64,000 nt of DNA from an uncultured Aquimarina sp. (GCA_947489685.1 CANLEM010000005.1:186001-250000), one strand, 5' to 3'; shown: positions 20,437-30,640, counted from the first letter of the stretch. Program-made: numbers and translations. The notes: generated from the letters alone by a model not told the origin.

Positions 20437-22122
20437 ATGCGAAGCATAATCATCATTTTTTTGATATTATTTGGCACAAATGTTTATTCACAGAATAAAA
20501 AAGCAGATAGTTTAATTAATTTATTAAATCTGCATCAAAAAGATGACACCCAAAAAGTAGATTTATTTAATGCAATAGGTTTTGAATATTGGATTACAGA
20601 TGCCAACCAGTCTATTATTTATGGACAAAATGCTTTACAATTATCTCATGAAATAGGATATGCACTAGGAACAGCAAAAGCCAATCGCATAATAGGTGTT
20701 GCTCATTGGGCACAAGGAAATCAAAATGAAGCTCTTCGGTTTTTGATCAATTCTCAAAAAGAATTTCAGAACCTGAACAATGAAAAAGGTATTGCAAATA
20801 CAATGCTCAATATAGGCATGGTATACGCAGATCTCAAGGAATACGATAAGGCTTTATATAATTACAATATTGCTATCGATCATTTTACAGCATTAGATTT
20901 AAAAAGCCGTATTGCAACTACATTTACCAAAATAGGTACCGTTTATCTAGAAAAAGGGTTGTTTTATGATGCTAAAGAATATATCTCAAATGCTTTAAAA
21001 CTACATAATCAAGATAATTTTACATATGGTATAGCCGAAGCGCATAACCGCCTGGGTATTTTATATCTTAATGAAGGAGAATATGTACAAGCCAAGTATC
21101 ACATCGAAAGATCTATTGCTACAGGAAAACAAATCGATGACAAAGACGGACTCACTAGTAACCTAATACAATACGGGAAATTACTTCGGTTAGAAAACAA
21201 TTTTGAAGCTGCCGATATTCATCTTGAATTAGGACTAAATAGGGCCAGGGAAAATAACTTAAAAAAATACGAATTACAGGCGTATCACGAATATAAAGAA
21301 CTAAGGAAGCAACAAAACAATTTTGAAGAGGCTTTAGTCTTTTATGATCGCTATGTTGCCCTCAGGGATTCTATTTTTAATACCGAAAAATCTAAGCAAA
21401 TTGCTTATCTCGAATTTGAAAATGAATTAGAAAAACAAAATCAAGAACTCAAATTTTTACAGGATCAAGAAAAAACAGATACTTTAATCAAATGGAGTTT
21501 ATTACTAGGGATACTAGTTGTTATTATTGCAGGTATTTTAATACTAAAAACCATTCAACAAAAATCTCGTAAAAGCAAAGATCTATTAGAAAAAAGTAAT
21601 GAACTACTTCAATCCAGAGCAACTTTGGCAAAACAAACAATCGAAAATGCGCATTTGAAAGAACAGGAGCTAAAACAACAATTAAAATTTAAAAACAAAG
21701 AACTTACCTCATACACTATCAATTTTCTTCAAAAAAATGAATTACTTGAGCAGTTGCAAAGCACTGTGCTTTTAGCAAAAAAAGCTACTCCAAAAGAAAA
21801 AGATAAGCTTATTAATGAAATCAATAAAACTATTAGAGTACATCAAAATATTGATAAAAACTGGGAAGATTTTAAACGCTTTTTTGAAGAGGTACACATT
21901 GATTTTTATACAAAACTAAAAAGCAAACACCCTAGTTTAAGTGCTAATGACCTAAAAGTGTGCTCACTCACACGACTTAATCTTAACATAAAAGAAACCG
22001 CCAGTATCTTGGGAATCTCTCCAGAAAGTGCCAAAACCGCTCGTTATCGACTCAGAAAAAAGTTGGAGCTCTCTCAAGAACAAGAAATTTTTACTTATTT
22101 ATTGGATCTTGAGGGAGAATAA
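20437..22122 (+). CDS. TPR-containing signalling protein with C-terminal LuxR-like HTH
   Basis: Start refined from 20413 to ATG 20437 (MRSIIIIFLILFGTNVYS); TPRs, TM, coiled coil, HTH (LNIKETASILGISPESAKTARYRLRKKL). Confidence 0.85.
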   Translation: MRSIIIIFLILFGTNVYSQNKKADSLINLLNLHQKDDTQKVDLFNAIGFEYWITDANQSIIYGQNALQLSHEIGYALGTAKANRIIGVAHWAQGNQNEALRFLINSQKEFQNLNNEKGIANTMLNIGMVYADLKEYDKALYNYNIAIDHFTALDLKSRIATTFTKIGTVYLEKGLFYDAKEYISNALKLHNQDNFTYGIAEAHNRLGILYLNEGEYVQAKYHIERSIATGKQIDDKDGLTSNLIQYGKLLRLENNFEAADIHLELGLNRARENNLKKYELQAYHEYKELRKQQNNFEEALVFYDRYVALRDSIFNTEKSKQIAYLEFENELEKQNQELKFLQDQEKTDTLIKWSLLLGILVVIIAGILILKTIQQKSRKSKDLLEKSNELLQSRATLAKQTIENAHLKEQELKQQLKFKNKELTSYTINFLQKNELLEQLQSTVLLAKKATPKEKDKLINEINKTIRVHQNIDKNWEDFKRFFEEVHIDFYTKLKSKHPSLSANDLKVCSLTRLNLNIKETASILGISPESAKTARYRLRKKLELSQEQEIFTYLLDLEGE

Positions 22123-22373
22123 ATGTTTATCCTGAAAAATTCATTATTATTTCCACTTAAAGCTTAACAGGTGTTAAAAATCTATCTATCAACACTATAA
22201 ATACATTTGTCTACTTAATGTTTACTTAAAATTAAGATTCATACCATTACCGTCTACTATTTATAAACAGCTGTTTACCAAGGATATACTCTAATTATTT
22301 CTAAGCAAATGCATCTGTCTATACTTTTGTTTCGGAGAACAAATTAAAGTATAACAGAATTAAAAAGTAAAAC

Positions 22374-23147
22374 ATGTTAGAGATCATAAAAACACTACCA
22401 ACCCCTCTTGAAATATTGTTGGATCCAATATCACTTATAATATTAGGAATGTACGCAGTACTAATGATTTGGGAGGCACTAGTACCCGCCAGACAATTAC
22501 CAAAAGTTAAATATTGGAAACTAAAAGGAAGTATTGCATTTGTTACATTTTTCTATTTGTCCACCTACTTTCCATTACTATGGGATGAGTACCTCGTAAA
22601 ATATCAGGTATTTGACCTTACAAGTTTAGGTACTGTAAAGGGTGCCATAGTAGGAATTTTCATATATGAATTAGGGCTATACATATGGCACAGAACAATG
22701 CATAATAGCAATTTATTATGGAAAGTGTTTCACCAAATGCATCACAGCGCAGAAAGGTTAGACAGTTACGGAGCCTTTTATTTTAGTCCTTTGGATATGG
22801 TTGGTTTTACCCTTCTAGGAAGTTTGTGTTTAGTGGTTATAACCGGTTTTACAGCAGAAGCAACTACTATAATTATCTTAGGTACTACATTTCTTGCTAT
22901 TTTTCAGCATAGCAATATTAAAACGCCAAGTTGGCTAGGATATATTATTCAAAGACCCGAAGCGCATACCTATCATCACGCAAAGGGAATTCATTCACAC
23001 AACTACTCCGATTTTCCAATTATCGATATACTATTCGGAACATTTAAAAATCCTAAAACATATAGCCATGAAACTGGTTTTTATCAAGGTGGATCAAATA
23101 AAATAAAGGATATGTTATTGTTTAGAGATATATCTCAAAAAAAGTAA
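22374..23147 (+). CDS. Sterol desaturase/fatty acid hydroxylase family protein
   Basis: His boxes HRTMH, HQMHH, HTYHHAKGIHSHNYSD. Confidence 0.92.
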   Translation: MLEIIKTLPTPLEILLDPISLIILGMYAVLMIWEALVPARQLPKVKYWKLKGSIAFVTFFYLSTYFPLLWDEYLVKYQVFDLTSLGTVKGAIVGIFIYELGLYIWHRTMHNSNLLWKVFHQMHHSAERLDSYGAFYFSPLDMVGFTLLGSLCLVVITGFTAEATTIIILGTTFLAIFQHSNIKTPSWLGYIIQRPEAHTYHHAKGIHSHNYSDFPIIDILFGTFKNPKTYSHETGFYQGGSNKIKDMLLFRDISQKK

Positions 23148-23202
23148 TGGGTTGAGTTTGCAAAGGTCATTCCTGGTTTTTCTGTTATAAGAAAAATTAG
23201 GG

Positions 23203-23664
23203 GTGACTTCTAAAGAAATAAAGAAAATTATGGAATCATTAGAAAATTTACATTATAAAATCTGGAGTATATTTTTAGAATTAAGATCTTTTATATGTAC
23301 AATTACATATAGTATGTTATTGTTTTATATAGTATCAGAAAAAAACCTTAACTCCGGAACACTATTATACCTAGAAGTGTATAACATCACTTTATTCTAC
23401 ATCATTTTAAACATGTTATTGTTCGCTAAAGACATATTACACCCTAAAATAAAAAACAAATATTCTAGAGGACTAATAGAACTATTATTAATTATAAGCT
23501 CTTCTGCAATTTTGATTATTTCCTTATACCTATTTAGAAATACTATTAACGATTCTGGCTTAGGTAATGTGGTTGTCAAAATTAATGCATTGGCAGTAAT
23601 TGTATTATCTGTATACATCTTCTGGTCCTCTTCTTCACCATCACACAAATCTGAAAATAAATAA
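23203..23664 (+). CDS. Hypothetical membrane protein
   Basis: 4 TM segments; GTG start 23203 or ATG 23230. Confidence 0.55.
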   Translation: MTSKEIKKIMESLENLHYKIWSIFLELRSFICTITYSMLLFYIVSEKNLNSGTLLYLEVYNITLFYIILNMLLFAKDILHPKIKNKYSRGLIELLLIISSSAILIISLYLFRNTINDSGLGNVVVKINALAVIVLSVYIFWSSSSPSHKSENK

Positions 23665-23690
23665 AGATTACAGTAAACACTTAACATTAA

Positions 23691-24032
23691 ATGTCGAATG
23701 AAAAAATTATTGTGAATGTACAATTCAAAACAAGTATATCGCAAGATAAGTTAACCGAAATTTCTAATCAGAGTCTCGAAGAAATGGCAAAAATAAAAGG
23801 TTTAATAATTAAATATTACCATATAAACCCAGAAACTAAAATCGTTGGAGAAACATATTTATTTGAGAATTTAAAATTAGCAAGAGATTATTTAAACAAT
23901 TTTTTCTTACAGGGAATTGGACCTAAATATGGTATCATCCCAGAAACCCTAAAGATGGAAACCGGTATTGTATATATGGAAGTAAAAGGAAAAAGCACAA
24001 AACACAAATGGAAATATTATAATCCCAACTAG
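23691..24032 (+). CDS. YdhR-like putative monooxygenase family protein
   Basis: 113 aa, VNVQFKTSISQDKLTE...MAKIKGLIIKYYHINPETKIVGETYLFENLKLARDYL. Confidence 0.6.
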   Translation: MSNEKIIVNVQFKTSISQDKLTEISNQSLEEMAKIKGLIIKYYHINPETKIVGETYLFENLKLARDYLNNFFLQGIGPKYGIIPETLKMETGIVYMEVKGKSTKHKWKYYNPN

Positions 24033-24063
24033 AAAGTCTAAATTTATTCCCAAAATAAAAGTC

Positions 24064-24687
24064 ATGACATTTTTTGACATTCTTGATATTTTGGGTACTA
24101 TAGCTTTTGCTATATCTGGCGCTTTAAGTGCTATGAACCGAAGGTTAGATCTTTTCGGGGTTTTTATTATTGCTTTTGTAACGGCAATTGGAGGAGGAAC
24201 TATAAGAGATATACTTATTGGAAACACTCCTGTGTCCTGGATGCAAAATACATTAAACATTTACCTTATTGGTGGTGCCACTGCTCTATCTATTACTTTT
24301 AGAAATAAATTAAATTACCTTAAAACCTCTCTTTTTCTTTTTGATACTATAGGGTTAGGAATTTTTACAATCATTGGTGTAGAAACCGGTATTCATTCAG
24401 GATTAGAGCCCATTGTATCTGTAGCCTTAGGAGCTATGACAGGTTGTTTTGGAGGAGTGATTCGAGATATCTTATGTAATGAGATTCCTGTTATTTTTCG
24501 AAAAGAGATCTATGCTACAGCGTCAATCGCGGGTGGCGTATGCTTTATGATAATGCATTCGTTGGATATACATCAAAATATAACCTATACAGTCACTACT
24601 TTATGTATTATCTTGATACGATTATTAGTAGTTAAATATCAGGTTACTTTACCTATGTTTTCCGTCAAAAATCAAACAACCAAGTAA
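24064..24687 (+). CDS. Trimeric intracellular cation channel (TRIC/UPF0126) family protein
   Basis: DILGTIAFAISGALSAMNRRLDLFGVFIIAFVTAIGGGTIRDILIG and repeat GCFGGVIRDILCNEIPVIFRKEIYA. Confidence 0.95.
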   Translation: MTFFDILDILGTIAFAISGALSAMNRRLDLFGVFIIAFVTAIGGGTIRDILIGNTPVSWMQNTLNIYLIGGATALSITFRNKLNYLKTSLFLFDTIGLGIFTIIGVETGIHSGLEPIVSVALGAMTGCFGGVIRDILCNEIPVIFRKEIYATASIAGGVCFMIMHSLDIHQNITYTVTTLCIILIRLLVVKYQVTLPMFSVKNQTTK

Positions 24688-24739
24688 CACTATTCCGTTA
24701 CATTAATTATGTTGATATTACTTTTTTAATTTTATTGTT

Positions 24740-25198
24740 ATGAAATTTGTTCCTAAATCCAAAAACTACATTGAAAAGGTTAGAGAAAGTTTTGAGCGAC
24801 AAGAATTCATGAAATTAATCTGTGCGTCACTGGTTGATGTACAACCCGGGTATTGCGAAATACACGTACCGTATCAAGAAAGTCTTACCCAGCAACATGG
24901 TTTTTTTCATGCTGGTGTGATTAGCACTATTGCCGATAATACTGCTGGTTACGCGGGGTTTTCTTTGATGGAAGAAAACTCGTCTGTATTGACCGTAGAA
25001 TTTAAAATTAATTTAATTGCCCCTGGAGATGGTGAAGTATTGATCGGTAAATCCAATGTTATAAAACATGGCAGAACATTAACTATTTGCAAATCTGATA
25101 TTTTTATCCGTAAAAATGGAAAAGAAAAACTTTGTGCTGTTTCGCAATTAACGTTAATCGAATTGAAAAATAGTTCTGATAAAAAATATAACTCTTAA
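24740..25198 (+). CDS. PaaI family (hot-dog) thioesterase
   Basis: QQHGFFHAGVISTIADNTAGYAGFSLM. Confidence 0.9.
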   Translation: MKFVPKSKNYIEKVRESFERQEFMKLICASLVDVQPGYCEIHVPYQESLTQQHGFFHAGVISTIADNTAGYAGFSLMEENSSVLTVEFKINLIAPGDGEVLIGKSNVIKHGRTLTICKSDIFIRKNGKEKLCAVSQLTLIELKNSSDKKYNS

Positions 25199-25200
25199 CG

Positions 25201-25611
25201 ATGGAAAAACATTATGAGCTAACAGATCATGAATTTGAAAAACAATTTGAAGATTGTAGTTTACCTCCTTCCCTATTTAGTCATGAAGCACATTTGCGTT
25301 TGGCATGGATATATATAAATGCATCTGGCGAAACTAAGGCTTGCGAAGCAATTAGCTCCCAAATATTAAAATTTGCAACCATAAATGGTGATCCTGGTAA
25401 ATTTAATAAAACAGTAACTGTTGCAGCTATAAAAATTGTAAACAACTTTCTAAAAAAATCAAAGTCCTCTAATTTTCAAGATTTTATTGAAGAGTTTCCG
25501 AAATTAAAATTCAATTTTAAAGAATTAATAAGCTGTCACTATGGATTTGATATCTTCTCGTCAAAAGTGGGTAAACAAAAGTTTTTAGAGCCCGATTTAT
25601 TGCCTTTCTAA
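25201..25611 (+). CDS. Conserved hypothetical protein
   Basis: 136 aa ORF adjacent to the thioesterase gene. Confidence 0.6.
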   Translation: MEKHYELTDHEFEKQFEDCSLPPSLFSHEAHLRLAWIYINASGETKACEAISSQILKFATINGDPGKFNKTVTVAAIKIVNNFLKKSKSSNFQDFIEEFPKLKFNFKELISCHYGFDIFSSKVGKQKFLEPDLLPF

Positions 25612-25633
25612 TTCATAAACCTATTAAATTAAT

Positions 25634-25661
25634 AAAAAAAGCACCACAAATAGTGGCGCTT
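25634..25661. terminator. Imperfect hairpin between convergent genes
   Basis: AAAAAAAGCACCACAAATAGTGGCGCTTT. Confidence 0.6.
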
Positions 25662-25688
25662 TCTCTCATCAACATTAACCGTATCGCC

Positions 25689-26210
25689 CTACTTAGGCAT
25701 CACCACATCGCTAATTATATGGATCACTCCATTTTTTGCCATAACATCAGTTTTTAAGATTTGGCTGTATTTCCCATTTTGATCTTTTAACCAAATTTTA
25801 CCTTCTTTTTGAACTACTTTTAATTTCGCTCCATTAAGCGTAGTTACTTCAGTTTTTCCTTTGCCTTTCTTTAATGCATTTACCACATCACTTGCCGCAA
25901 GTTTTCCACTTACCACATGGTATGTAAGAATTGATGTTAAGGTTTTTTTATTTGCTGGTTCTAATAATGAGTTAAGTGTTTTTGAATCAATCTTACCAAA
26001 GGCATCATTAGTGGGAGCAAATACTGTAAAAGGACCATCTCCTTTTAAAGCCTCTACCAAATCAGCAGCTTTCAATGCAGCTACAAGTGTTGAAAAATCA
26101 TCCACAGATACGGCTACATCCACAATATCTTTGTTGTTTTTTTGAGCAGATACTGATTGTGCGATAAAGAATAAAAAAAGAGTTGAGATAATAAAAATTA
26201 ATTTTTTCAT
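25689..26210 (-). CDS. Secreted fasciclin (FAS1) domain protein
   Basis: Signal peptide; DFSTLVAALKAADLVEALKGDGPFTVFAPTNDAF...GVIHIISDVVMP. Confidence 0.95.
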   Translation of the reverse strand: MKKLIFIISTLFLFFIAQSVSAQKNNKDIVDVAVSVDDFSTLVAALKAADLVEALKGDGPFTVFAPTNDAFGKIDSKTLNSLLEPANKKTLTSILTYHVVSGKLAASDVVNALKKGKGKTEVTTLNGAKLKVVQKEGKIWLKDQNGKYSQILKTDVMAKNGVIHIISDVVMPK

Positions 26211-26305
26211 GATTTCTATTTTAATAATTAAACATTTTTTGCGCGCTTTATATTATCATATACACATGTTTAATCGTTTTGGATGAGGTTAGATGATTTT
26301 TTTCT

Positions 26306-26313
26306 TAAATTTG
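26306..26313 (+). promoter_or_regulatory. -7 promoter element of ECF sigma gene
   Basis: TAAATTTG matches TAnnTTTG; implies start at 26332 rather than 26293. Confidence 0.45.
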
Positions 26314-26331
26314 AATAACCTTACCCATAAA

Positions 26332-26886
26332 ATGCAAGACGATTTAGAGCTTATTAAACGACTACAAAATCAAGATAATATGGCATTATCATTGATTTAT
26401 GATAAGTACTCTGCTGCCTTGTATGGTATTATTTTACGTATCTGTAAAAACGAAGCTAAAGCTCAGGATATATTGCAAGAAACATTTATAAAGATTTGGC
26501 AAAAATCAAATTCGTATAACTCAGAAAAAGGTAAATTTTTTACCTGGTCCTATAGAATAGCCAAAAATCTTGCCTTAAATTCTATGCGTAGTCCGTCTAA
26601 GCTCATCCAAAATGAAGATTTGAGTGTATATAAAGATAAAGATCAAGAAGAGTCCGAAATAGATCTATTACAATTAAGTGGTTCTTTAAAACAATTAGAA
26701 CCTCATCATCAAAAAGCGTTAGAACTGGTTTATTTTAATGGATTAACACATAGAGAAGCTCATGAAGAAATGGATGTACCTTTGGGCACATTTAAATCTT
26801 ATATTAAGCAGGCTTTAAAAAAGTTAAGAGAGGTATACCAGAAAGAACTTTTTATATTGTGGGTAATTATAGAAATGATGATATGA
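26332..26886 (+). CDS. ECF-type RNA polymerase sigma factor
   Basis: Region 2 (SAALYGIILRICKNEAKAQDILQETFIKIWQ) and region 4 (LVYFNGLTHREAHEEMDVPLGTFKSYIKQALKKLR). Confidence 0.93.
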   Translation: MQDDLELIKRLQNQDNMALSLIYDKYSAALYGIILRICKNEAKAQDILQETFIKIWQKSNSYNSEKGKFFTWSYRIAKNLALNSMRSPSKLIQNEDLSVYKDKDQEESEIDLLQLSGSLKQLEPHHQKALELVYFNGLTHREAHEEMDVPLGTFKSYIKQALKKLREVYQKELFILWVIIEMMI

Positions 26887-27662
26887 TGGATAGAAATTCT
26901 ATAAAAGATACAGGAATACTAGAACAGTATTTATTAGGTGAGCTTTCAGAAGATCAACAAATCGAGGTTGAAAACATTCTGAGGGAAGACGCCGAATTGC
27001 GAGCGTATTTTAACAAAATAGAGAATGATTTTGAAAGCATGGCTTTCGAAAATGCTATTACTCCTCCTTCACATATTAAAAACAACATTTTTGATACTAT
27101 TCAGAATCAATCTGTAACACAGCCCGATTCTATACAAGTCAAAAATCAACGTTCAACATATTTGGCAATAGCTGCAAGTCTCGCTGTTTTATTTATGATA
27201 GGTAGTGGTTGGTTATATACGCAATGGCAGCAGTCTAAAAATGATATGCAACTTGTACAGAATGAAACCAACGACTTAAAAGAACGTATCATCGTTCTAG
27301 AACAAAACTTGAATAAAACCAATGGATGGTATCAAGCCATCAATAATCCAAATACATTAAAACTAGTACTTAATGGTAATCAGGTATCTCCTGCTTCTAG
27401 TGCGATCACTTATGTAAATCATAAAGAAAAAACGATATTGCTCAACCCGCAAGGACTTGCAACATTAGATAGCGAACACACGTATCAAATGTGGGCTGAT
27501 GTAGAAGGAGAAATGATTGATATGGGAGTTATATCAGCAGGTCAAGAAATGATTGCTATGAAATATATTGATCATGCAGAATCTATTAATATTACCATAG
27601 AACCTGCTGGTGGAAACGATCACCCTACGGTAGAAAGATTAATTGCCAATGTGCTTCTTTAA
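26883..27662 (+). CDS. Anti-sigma factor, RskA-like
   Basis: N-terminal zinc-less ASD-like region, single TM, RskA C-terminal domain (TYQMWADVEGEMIDMGVI...INITIEPAGGNDHPT). Confidence 0.9.
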   Translation: MMDRNSIKDTGILEQYLLGELSEDQQIEVENILREDAELRAYFNKIENDFESMAFENAITPPSHIKNNIFDTIQNQSVTQPDSIQVKNQRSTYLAIAASLAVLFMIGSGWLYTQWQQSKNDMQLVQNETNDLKERIIVLEQNLNKTNGWYQAINNPNTLKLVLNGNQVSPASSAITYVNHKEKTILLNPQGLATLDSEHTYQMWADVEGEMIDMGVISAGQEMIAMKYIDHAESINITIEPAGGNDHPTVERLIANVLL

Positions 27663-27674
27663 AAAATAAATAGT

Positions 27675-28037
27675 ATGTCGATTTCACTTCCCGTTATTAT
27701 ACCTGTTTTGCCATCGGCAGATATTAAAAGAGATCTCTTATGGTACAAAGAAAAAACAGGTTTCGAACCTTTATTTGGTGATCATATGTATGCAGGTATA
27801 AGAAAAGGCAATTTAGAAATTCACTTACAATGGCATGCCGATACCGAAGATGATCCCTTATTGGGTGGATCTGTAATCAAGATTTTTGTAGAGAATGTAC
27901 AAGAATTATTTGATGAGTTTGTTCAAATAGGAACAGTTCCTTCAAATAAATTAAGACGCAATACTCCATGGGGGACACATGAATTTAGTTTTTATGACCT
28001 TAATAAGAATGCCATTTTTTTTGTTGAAGACGCATAA
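27675..28037 (+). CDS. Glyoxalase/bleomycin resistance superfamily protein
   Basis: VLPSADIKRDLLWYKEKTGFEPLFGDHMYAGIRKGNLEIHLQ. Confidence 0.88.
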   Translation: MSISLPVIIPVLPSADIKRDLLWYKEKTGFEPLFGDHMYAGIRKGNLEIHLQWHADTEDDPLLGGSVIKIFVENVQELFDEFVQIGTVPSNKLRRNTPWGTHEFSFYDLNKNAIFFVEDA

Positions 28038-28058
28038 TAGTGTCTAATACCTTTAATT

Positions 28059-28583
28059 ATGAGAAAAATATTAATTATTAGTGTATTTATTTTCACAAAT
28101 ACCTTTTTACAAGGACAAGAACAAAACGCTAAACACCTAGATAAGGTACAATCGCTAGAGAGTACACTCCAAACTTTGTATACAGTTATATCTGGCGAAA
28201 AGGGTGAAGAAAGAGATTGGCAATTATTCAAATTTCTTTTTAAACCAGAAGCCAAACTTATTCCTTCGGGAAAAGACAAAGAAGGTATTTTCAGGATACG
28301 ATATATGTCTCCTGATGAGTATATTAGCACCTCTGGAGCATGGCTAATAAAAAATGGTTTTTTCGAAAAAGAAATTCATAGAACCGTACAAACTTTTGGT
28401 AATATTACTCAAGTGTTTAGTACCTACGAATCTTTTAAAAGTAAAACAGATCAAGAACCCTTTATGAGAGGTATCAATAGTATTCAATTACTAAATGACG
28501 GAAATAGATGGTGGATCGTAAATATATACTGGAGTCAAGAATCTGAAGAAAACCCTATCCCGAAAGAATATCTACCTAACTAA
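28059..28583 (+). CDS. Secreted NTF2/SnoaL-like hypothetical protein
   Basis: Signal peptide; YTVISGEKGEERDWQLFKFLFKPEAKLIPSG. Confidence 0.75.
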   Translation: MRKILIISVFIFTNTFLQGQEQNAKHLDKVQSLESTLQTLYTVISGEKGEERDWQLFKFLFKPEAKLIPSGKDKEGIFRIRYMSPDEYISTSGAWLIKNGFFEKEIHRTVQTFGNITQVFSTYESFKSKTDQEPFMRGINSIQLLNDGNRWWIVNIYWSQESEENPIPKEYLPN

Positions 28584-28596
28584 TAATCAGATTTTT

Positions 28597-29049
28597 ATGA
28601 TATTCAGAAAAGCAACTTTTTTGGATCTTCCAACAATCATACAAATGATTGCCGATGATGATCTTGGGCAAACCAGAGAAGATTATCAGGATCCCTTACC
28701 ACAAGACTATATCGATGCTTTTAATCACATACAAAATGATCATAATCAGGAATTGATTATCGTAGAAGATGAACATTCAAAAATAGTAGGCACATTACAA
28801 TTATCTTTTATTCAATACCTAACTTATAAAGGAGGCATCCGTGCACAAATCGAAGCAGTTAGAGTTCAAAAAGATCATAGAGGAAAAGGTATAGGAGAAA
28901 AAATGTTTAAATGGGCAATAGTACGCGCACAAGAAAGAGGTGCTCATTTACTTCAACTTACCACAGATAAAAAGCGTCCAAAAGCTATTCAATTTTATAA
29001 AAAACTTGGTTTTAAGGCATCTCATGAAGGAATGAAACTTCATTTTTGA
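28597..29049 (+). CDS. GNAT family N-acetyltransferase
   Basis: VRVQKDHRGKGIGEKMFKWAIVRAQERGAHLLQLTTDKKRPKAIQFYKKLGFK. Confidence 0.95.
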   Translation: MIFRKATFLDLPTIIQMIADDDLGQTREDYQDPLPQDYIDAFNHIQNDHNQELIIVEDEHSKIVGTLQLSFIQYLTYKGGIRAQIEAVRVQKDHRGKGIGEKMFKWAIVRAQERGAHLLQLTTDKKRPKAIQFYKKLGFKASHEGMKLHF

Positions 29050-29071
29050 TTCTAATTTTATCATAACCTTA

Positions 29072-29126
29072 ATAATTGATTTGATGAATAATATCTATAT
29101 TTCGTTTTATCAATCAAATCAATTAT
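29072..29126 (+). promoter_or_regulatory. 14-bp inverted repeat sequestering the start codon of the PD40 gene
   Basis: ATAATTGATTTGAT region: left arm 29072-29085, right arm 29113-29126, overlapping ATG 29125. Confidence 0.45.
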
Positions 29127-30057
29127 GAAAAAAATATCAATACTTCTATTTTTTGTAATATCTATATCCGTATTTAGTCAAGAAAATGCTGAGGTGCGAT
29201 CCGTATTTCCTGAAATTATTTCGCAATTACCAACTGTTAGAGACTTTACCATCTCTCCTGATCAAAATGAAATATATTTTACAGCTCAGGGATACTTAGG
29301 AGAACTCTCTACAATAATAAAAGTAACTAAAGAAAATGGTGTTTGGTCCAAACCCGAGGTTGCTCCTTTTTCTGGACAATACACAGATCTCGAAGCAATG
29401 TTTTCTCCGGATGGGCTAAAACTTTTTTTCGTCTCAAACAGACCTATTGACAATACCAAATCAGAAGCCAAAGATCAAGATATTTGGTATATAGAAAGAG
29501 CAACCACTTCTGGTAGTTGGTCAACTCCTAAAAATATTGGAAGCCCAATAAATACCTCTGGAGATGAGTTTTATCCATCTATCGCCTCGAATGGAAATTT
29601 GTATTTTACCAGTACTGCCGAAACGTCAAAAGGAAAAGATGATATTTTTATGAGCACATGGGAAAATGAAAAATACAGTCCTCCTATTTCATTAAGTGAA
29701 GCTGTGAATTCTCCCGGATATGAATATAATTCGTATATCTCTCCGGACGAATCCTTTTTAATCTTTGGAGGATATCAACGTAAAGATGGATTAGGAAGCG
29801 GTGATTTATACATTTCTTATAAGGACAAAGAAGGTAAATGGGGTGCTGCAAAAAACCTATCCAAAGAAATTAATTCTAAAAAAATGGATTACTGCCCCTT
29901 TTACGATCATAAAACACAAACTCTTTACTTTACAAGTAAAAGAAGTAACATCAAACAAGATGTAACTCAACCAAAAAATCTCGAACAATTATTAAAGTTA
30001 CTAAATGCTTATGAAAATGGATTAAGTAAAATATATAGCACATCGATCAAATTATAG
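29125..30057 (+). CDS. PD40 / WD40-like beta-propeller secreted protein
   Basis: Signal peptide; repeated FSPDGLKLFFVSNRP, PSIASNGNLYFTSTAE, ISPDESFLIFGGY. Confidence 0.88.
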   Translation: MKKISILLFFVISISVFSQENAEVRSVFPEIISQLPTVRDFTISPDQNEIYFTAQGYLGELSTIIKVTKENGVWSKPEVAPFSGQYTDLEAMFSPDGLKLFFVSNRPIDNTKSEAKDQDIWYIERATTSGSWSTPKNIGSPINTSGDEFYPSIASNGNLYFTSTAETSKGKDDIFMSTWENEKYSPPISLSEAVNSPGYEYNSYISPDESFLIFGGYQRKDGLGSGDLYISYKDKEGKWGAAKNLSKEINSKKMDYCPFYDHKTQTLYFTSKRSNIKQDVTQPKNLEQLLKLLNAYENGLSKIYSTSIKL

Positions 30058-30147
30058 TATCGCACCTATTTAACAACAACTTATCTCCTTTTTATGATTA
30101 CATCAATATACTAATTCGTATTTTTGCCCGAAATTTAGTACTCATAA

Positions 30148-30534
30148 ATGAGAGTTCTTTTCTCGATATTATTAGTTTTAACTTTTACGATTAGACCTAT
30201 GATGGAGGTCAGCACAGTGCTGTACTATCAACTTAATATTGATTATATCGTAGACAAATATTGTGTGAATAAAGAACGACCAAGACTTAACTGTAATGGG
30301 AAATGCTATTTAATGAGCCAGATGAAAGCCAAAACACAGCCTTCCAAAGAAACATCTGAATCTATGGTTAGTACAGAAGCTTTTATTCCTCTTTTTTTTC
30401 AGGACAATTCAATTCAAATAAAAAACACACACCCTTTTCTTTCTGAACAATTACAAAATTGGAAATTAAAGAGTGTCCATTCAAAATCAATTCCCAACGA
30501 TATTGATCACCCGCCAGACAGTTGGCTTTCTTAA
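30148..30534 (+). CDS. Hypothetical membrane-anchored protein with CxxxC motif
   Basis: YIVDKYCVNKERPRLNCNGKCYLMSQMKAK upstream of TonB receptor. Confidence 0.7.
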   Translation: MRVLFSILLVLTFTIRPMMEVSTVLYYQLNIDYIVDKYCVNKERPRLNCNGKCYLMSQMKAKTQPSKETSESMVSTEAFIPLFFQDNSIQIKNTHPFLSEQLQNWKLKSVHSKSIPNDIDHPPDSWLS

Positions 30535-30640
30535 ATAATCAATGTTTTGATACCTGCAGAGAATAGATTTTCGTACATCTATTCCACAAGTCAATATCAT
30601 AAAAATCAAATCTTTTAAAAATATAAAGATGATATTTCCT

